This document shows positions 60,729-64,000 of a stretch of DNA of 64,000 nt, piece after piece (position 1 is the first letter of the stretch; every line of letters begins with the position of its first letter). The DNA comes from Mesorhizobium sp. SARCC-RB16n (GTDB lineage: Bacteria > Pseudomonadota > Alphaproteobacteria > Rhizobiales > Rhizobiaceae), in the NCBI RefSeq assembly GCF_008520305.1, contig NZ_ML703254.1, positions 1 through 64,000 on the forward strand, given 5' to 3'. The notes beneath the pieces were generated by a model that had not been told where the DNA came from, made no database searches, and saw only the letters and a list, made by a program, of their open reading frames with translations. Made by a program: the position numbers and the translations under genes.

Positions 60729-60830
60729 AAAAAAGCCCGCCGGCCGGAGCCAGCGGGCAGCTGACCGAAGGAGAGAGCCGTCCAGGGAAGGCGGCCCGCT
60801 CCCGAACACTTGGCTGTGACACATGTTCCA
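60729..60830 (-). ncRNA. terminator-ended RNA-like unit C
   Basis: Minus strand: TGGAACATGTGTCACAGCCA at the 5' end, the variable hairpin GCCG-CC/GG-CGGC (60777-60795), linker CCTTCGGTCAGCTG and a terminator stem identical to that of unit A (60735-60758) with T6. Confidence 0.55.
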
Positions 60831-60837
60831 GCCGGAT

Positions 60838-60869
60838 AAAAAACCCGCCAGGGCGGGGCCCCCGGCGGG
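60838..60869 (-). terminator. intrinsic terminator upstream of unit C
   Basis: On the minus strand CCCGCC/GGCGGG (outer stem 60844-60869) with a GC-rich inner part is followed by six T. Confidence 0.7.
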
Positions 60870-60972
60870 CAAGGCTTCTGGAGTACAGGCGCCCAGTCAG
60901 CATAGTTCAACGCCGGACGGAGCAGTTGGTTGCCATTGGGAGGCCCGCGAAGCGCAGCTGCGGCTGAAACCC

Positions 60973-61005
60973 AAAAAAGATCCCCACCGGCCGAAGCCGA
61001 TGGGG
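60973..61005 (-). terminator. intrinsic terminator with UUCG tetraloop
   Basis: On the minus strand CCCCATCGGC-TTCG-GCCGGTGGGG (60982-61005) is followed by GATC and six T. The CGGC(UUCG)GCCG core is an extra-stable tetraloop. It ends the transcript of the small gene starting at 61338. Confidence 0.8.
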
Positions 61006-61185
61006 AGACTGGAAATGATGAGAAGAATGCTGGCCGGCAGGCGCAGCCGGTGCCGCGACCGGAGGAAGCTTCGCGGTGCTTGCCGCGATCGCTGCGGTGT
61101 TGGCATCGATGATCTCGGCGACGGCGTTGAGTACTTCCTCGCTGTCACCTGGGGTGGCGCTTCCGATGCCGGCGGCTACAGTTGC

Positions 61186-61338
61186 CTAAACAGCGGTGGT
61201 GTTCGCAGGGACGTCAGCGGTCTGAGCGGCGGCCGAGGCGTTCAGACGGTTCCAAAGCTGTGGGGGTCCTTCGAGCAGCGAATACAACAGCTCGTGAGTG
61301 TGCTGGAGCATCCGTTTCAGTTCTTGGTTGGAGCTCAT
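61186..61338 (-). CDS. small protein interrupted by an in-frame amber codon
   Basis: From the ATG at 61338 (GGAG nine bases upstream) the frame encodes MSSNQELKRMLQHTHELLYS, LLEGPPQLWNRLNASAAAQT and ADVPANTTAV, then TAG at 61186-61188. The same frame continues protein-like for about 50 codons (ATVAAGIGSATPGDSEEVLN, AVAEIIDANTAAIAA, STAKLPPVAAPAAPAG), up to the UUCG terminator. Either a nonsense mutation or readthrough. It may be phasin-like in character, but no family is certain. Confidence 0.5.
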   Translation of the reverse strand: MSSNQELKRMLQHTHELLYSLLEGPPQLWNRLNASAAAQTADVPANTTAV

Positions 61339-61546
61339 TTGGGTTCGCTCCGGGATCGGGGGGTTACTCAGGGGGAACGCTTACTGGTACGGTCTTCGGA
61401 CAAGGGGAAGAGACCCCGCGCTGGTGCAGTTGGCGGTCCTAGCCATCGGCCCGAATAGGGCGTAGGCTTCTGTGGTCGTCCGTGCACAACCGGCAATCGG
61501 ACGCTTGAAAGAGAACACCAGGCTTTCGCCCAACGGGAGGAAAGCC

Positions 61547-61717
61547 ATGTCCGACGAGCGAGATTGCGAGCTTCACGCCGCCAAGGAAAAGCACGCCAGC
61601 TGGCTTGTAGCCAAAACGGGCATCACCCATAGCCAGGCTCGCGAGCTTATCGATTTGCTTGGCGTTGGCAGTCTGTCATCGCTGGTGCGCGAAGCGCTCC
61701 TGCTCACGAAAAAGTAG
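61547..61717 (+). CDS. DUF3606-like small protein
   Basis: The 56-residue product reads MSDERDCELHAAKEKHASWL, VAKTGITHSQARELIDLLGV and GSLSSLVREALLL. That resembles the short helical DUF3606 family (W-K-GVT-L--AV-VG pattern). GGGAGG lies six bases upstream of the ATG. Function unknown. Confidence 0.6.
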   Translation: MSDERDCELHAAKEKHASWLVAKTGITHSQARELIDLLGVGSLSSLVREALLLTKK

Positions 61718-61726
61718 CCGAATGGA

Positions 61727-61924
61727 TCAGGGCTGCTGGGGCAGAGAGCTTGCTTCAGCTCGCTTCTGCGGGGAGATGGCGTCGATCTTCTGAGAAAGCA
61801 CCTCGACCTTGGTTGACAGGCCGTGGACGCGGTCGCGCATGCCATCGATTTTGGTGCCGAGCATCTGGAGGTATTGGTCCATCCGCAGGTTGGTCTGCGT
61901 CAAGCCGCGCTCGACGACATTCAT
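61727..61924 (-). CDS. small coiled-coil protein
   Basis: The 65-residue product starts MNVVERGLTQTNLRMDQYLQ and continues MLGTKIDGMRDRVHGLSTKV and EVLSQKIDAI, a heptad-like coiled coil. Its ATG overlaps the stop of the preceding broken gene (ATGA). A longer frame exists upstream, but that part is coding in another frame. Function unknown. Confidence 0.55.
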   Translation of the reverse strand: MNVVERGLTQTNLRMDQYLQMLGTKIDGMRDRVHGLSTKVEVLSQKIDAISPQKRAEASSLPQQP

Positions 61925-62297
61925 CCGGAAGGAAGGGTCGACAAAAGTTGAAGTTGCTGGCGGATGTCTTCCGAGTTTTTGTCGGAGGCCGTTCATGTTT
62001 GCGCCAGCGGTTGCCGTGGGTGCCGATCGACCAAAGCCATTTCCCGGCACTTGGCGGATGCTGCTGGCCCCGAATGCGGCCGATGCTGTCAGAGCCCAGG
62101 AAGTTTGCCGAGAAGTCATACGGCGCGGTCTGCCCGCCAATGACGGTGCGCCCCCAATCAAGCCAGAGGCGCGCACCGCGCTCGCGGACCGCCCTCCCAG
62201 CCTCCACGATGGTGGCGAAGGTTCCGATCACGTCGTCGCCGTCGTGCACCTCAAAAGCTCCGTCAACTTCACGGACCTTCAATCGATCAGACGGCAT
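61921..62297 (-). pseudogene. hypothetical protein, frameshifted
   Basis: The frame from the ATG at 62297 reads MPSDRLKVREVDGAFEVHDG, DDVIGTFATIVEAGRAVRER and SIGRIRGQQHPPSAGKWLWS. After NRWRKHE near 62003 the natural end appears in another frame as TASDKNSEDIRQQLQLLSTL then PSG and TGA at 61921. One indel joins them. It overlaps the ligase 2 stop by 11 bases. Confidence 0.5.
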
Positions 62298-63177
62298 CGT
62301 CCTTTTCCCGCATATCCTGCACCGAAGCGTGGCGCAGCTTCGATTCGCCGCGAAGGTACCGCACGCTGGCCGTGATGCCAGGGCCTACCCATTCAACGTC
62401 GTCGACAACGGCAGTGGGAACGCCGGGTGGTTGCCGAGCTCTCGCCTGTTCCACGCGCCGCCATAGCCGTTCCTTGATGGAGCGGTTTACCGCGATCGCT
62501 GCCTTGCCGACATACTTCCCATCCTTCGCGAACAGGCCCTCGGTGATCTTCCCCGGCTCGCGCTTGATACCCAAGAGTTCGAAATCGGCCACGTCCCAGC
62601 ATTTCGTCTTGACCCAGTAATCAGTCTTGCCGCTGTGGTAGGCCGCGCTCTGCCGCTTCGAGACGATGCCTTCCAGCCCCATCTTGTCGGTCGCCGCGTA
62701 GAATTCGGCGCCATTTCCCGCGACATGCTGGCTGTATTGGATCATGCCGGTGGCCGGCTTGACCAGCTCCCACAACTGCGCCTTGCGCTCGACCGCCGGC
62801 AAGGTCCCCAGATCATGCCCGTCAAGGTGCATGATATCGAAGGCGACAAAGGCCAGCAGCTCGGCGTTCCAGGCCATACGAGAATGCATGGCGTGAAAGT
62901 TCGGCCGGCCGTCGGGCTCGGGCGCGATCATCTCGCCGTCGATGATGAAGGATTTCGCGGCGAGCTTTTCAGCGGCATCGATGACGGGCCAGTAGCGCTT
63001 CGACCAGTCGATGCCGGTCCTGGTGACGGCGCGCGCGCCGGCCCAGTCCAGGATGAGCTGCGTCCGGAAGCCATCATATTTGATCTCGTGCAGCCAATCG
63101 TCGCTGACTGGCGCTTCGAGCACCAGGATCGGTTCCTGCGGCTTAATGAACTTCAAACGCGCTGCGGCATTACTCAT
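62287..63177 (-). CDS. ATP-dependent DNA ligase (LigC/LigD ligase-domain type), copy 2
   Basis: The 296-residue enzyme has motif I EIKYDGFR, VTRTGIDWSKRYW, IIDGEMIAPE, FVAFDIMHLDGHD, LEGIVSKRQS, WDVADFELLGIKREPGK and an OB-fold end (YVGKAAIAVNRSI). It is a diverged paralogue of copy 1 (57467), with the same organisation of downstream small genes, so the ligase plus zinc-ribbon cassette has been duplicated. Catalytic motifs appear intact in both. Confidence 0.93.
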   Translation of the reverse strand: MSNAAARLKFIKPQEPILVLEAPVSDDWLHEIKYDGFRTQLILDWAGARAVTRTGIDWSKRYWPVIDAAEKLAAKSFIIDGEMIAPEPDGRPNFHAMHSRMAWNAELLAFVAFDIMHLDGHDLGTLPAVERKAQLWELVKPATGMIQYSQHVAGNGAEFYAATDKMGLEGIVSKRQSAAYHSGKTDYWVKTKCWDVADFELLGIKREPGKITEGLFAKDGKYVGKAAIAVNRSIKERLWRRVEQARARQPPGVPTAVVDDVEWVGPGITASVRYLRGESKLRHASVQDMREKDDAV

Positions 63178-63260
63178 GCACGCTACTCCGGCCGCGATTC
63201 AAGGGCTGAGCCACGATTCAGTTCCGGAACATTTTAGCTAATTTGAATGTTCGAAAGGCT

Positions 63261-63479
63261 ATGACAAAGCTTTCAGACCTTGGAACATCAATCCCCGGCA
63301 AGCGGCACGAAGGCGAGCCCGATGATGAGGACGAAAACTTCTATAAGTGCGAGATCTGCGGACAGCGGCTCGACGTGCGCGATCTGCGTCAGGTGATGTC
63401 GCACGAGCAGCCGAGCCATGAACCACTGGACCCGCAAGATGGCGCAACGATCCTTTTATTCCCAAGGCTGCGGAAATAA
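63261..63479 (+). CDS. small zinc-ribbon-like protein, copy 2
   Basis: The 72-residue product reads MTKLSDLGTSIPGKRHEGEP, FYKCEICGQRLDVRDLRQVM and PLDPQDGATILLFPRLRK. It has the CxxC pair, here CEIC. GAAAGG lies shortly before the ATG; a TTG at 63243 would add six residues. It is the counterpart of 59246-59464. Function unknown. Confidence 0.7.
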   Translation: MTKLSDLGTSIPGKRHEGEPDDEDENFYKCEICGQRLDVRDLRQVMSHEQPSHEPLDPQDGATILLFPRLRK

Positions 63480-63722
63480 CTCCCCTGTGCAGCACCCATA
63501 AACCCGCAAGACACACGGAAGAAGCCGCTGGTGGACAAGCCGCGTGAGTGGTGCGGGGACGAGCTTTCCGTGAAGAGCAGCATCGGCAGCTCATCATCAC
63601 GCCCGCTTGACGCCCATTCGTCGGGCGCTACATTGCCACGCGGCGGACCTATCGGACGCCAGCGGCCGGCGCTCATTCTAGACCCTGAAGTTCCCCCCGC
63701 CCACTGAGCGCCGGCCGACCTT
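63428..63722 (+). repeat. duplicated block, copy 2
   Basis: Counterpart of 59412-59700. The match covers the C-terminal codons of the zinc-ribbon gene and about 240 bases after its stop, ending near GCCGGCCGACCTT. Confidence 0.8.
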
Positions 63723-63874
63723 TTTCGATCAGCTCCCGAGATAGGCGCACCTATCGCGCCCCAGGCCGCGGCCGGCGGAAAGGCTGCCTTTCTTGGTATG
63801 AAACCGACATTTGAATCGATCGGGGACCGGGTTTAAATAAATGTACTTTCAATCTTGGCTATTGGGAGGTAGCT

Positions 63875-64000
63875 ATGATCGAAGTCCGCACAGACGTCGC
63901 GCGTGCGATGATCGACGCCACGTTCGTCTCTCAGCACCGCTCTATAAATGACATCGCCGCAATTCGCCGCGATCTAGACCAATCCCGCCGTGCAATCGCA
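63875..64000 (+). CDS. small hypothetical protein, copy 2 (runs off the right edge)
   Basis: Forty-two codons are visible from the ATG at 63875 (GGGAGG upstream): MIEVRTDVARAMIDATFVSQ, HRSINDIAAIRRDLDQSRRA, IA. It is similar to the protein at 59782 (DLARAVVDASFLSQHRS). Confidence 0.65.
   Translation, partial: MIEVRTDVARAMIDATFVSQHRSINDIAAIRRDLDQSRRAIA

Noticed and set aside
60262-60830. CRISPR-like repeat array
   Set aside because: Repeat units are ~100 bases, unevenly spaced, imperfect and built from hairpins with T-runs; no short identical repeats with unique spacers and no cas genes.

Overview
The window looks like part of a conjugative plasmid or integrative conjugative element from an alphaproteobacterial rhizobium, most likely Mesorhizobium. 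Base composition is high in GC. Small families typical of that group are present (DUF736, DUF768, DUF6894, DUF1236, WGR), together with a VirB/VirD4 transfer system and LuxI/LuxR quorum sensing. I saw no repABC genes, integrase, tRNA, rRNA or CRISPR array, so plasmid versus ICE cannot be decided here.

Layout. 0-9 kb is a mixed flank: the start of a Na/Pi cotransporter, CDP-diacylglycerol diphosphatase, decayed IS66 and IS5-type transposases, two alpha/beta hydrolases with a LysR regulator, a broken response regulator and small envelope proteins. 9-21.7 kb (minus strand) is a complete VirB-type secretion operon, mostly with overlapping start and stop codons: virB1, B2, B3, B4, a second lytic transglycosylase, B5, a small lipoprotein, B6, B8, B9, B10, B11 and virD4. 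Divergent from it (21.8-24.1 kb) are three staphylococcal-nuclease-like secreted proteins, the third frameshifted, and a TrbM protein. 24.2-28.7 kb holds the LuxI/LuxR pair, a PhoB-type regulator and a toxin-antitoxin pair. 29-46.8 kb is a metabolic island: an alpha-oxoamine synthase, two paralogous class III aminotransferases, two paralogous amidohydrolases, a ThDP enzyme, an SDR, a GNAT acetyltransferase, a DMT exporter, a GntR regulator, a complete polyamine-type ABC transporter and an M81/MlrC peptidase.

48-51.4 kb carries a MOBP-type relaxase and a frameshifted mobC. A strong oriT candidate (inverted repeat plus the nic hexamer ATCCTG) lies at about 51.43-51.46 kb. The motif is on the + strand, so transfer would begin rightward and everything from 51.5 to 64 kb would be the leading region. 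That region holds a ParA/VirC1-like ATPase with a small partner, an HTH protein, a WGR protein, an SRAP (YedK/HMCES-like) protein, two ATP-dependent DNA ligases and many small unknown genes. It also holds a large cruciform and an array of terminator-ended RNA-like units, plus several single-base frameshifts.

Working model (inference): quorum sensing controls the transfer genes. VirB/VirD4 and the relaxase export the element. Leading-region proteins protect and repair the incoming single strand. The metabolic island is cargo for making, importing or degrading an unidentified amine-type compound.
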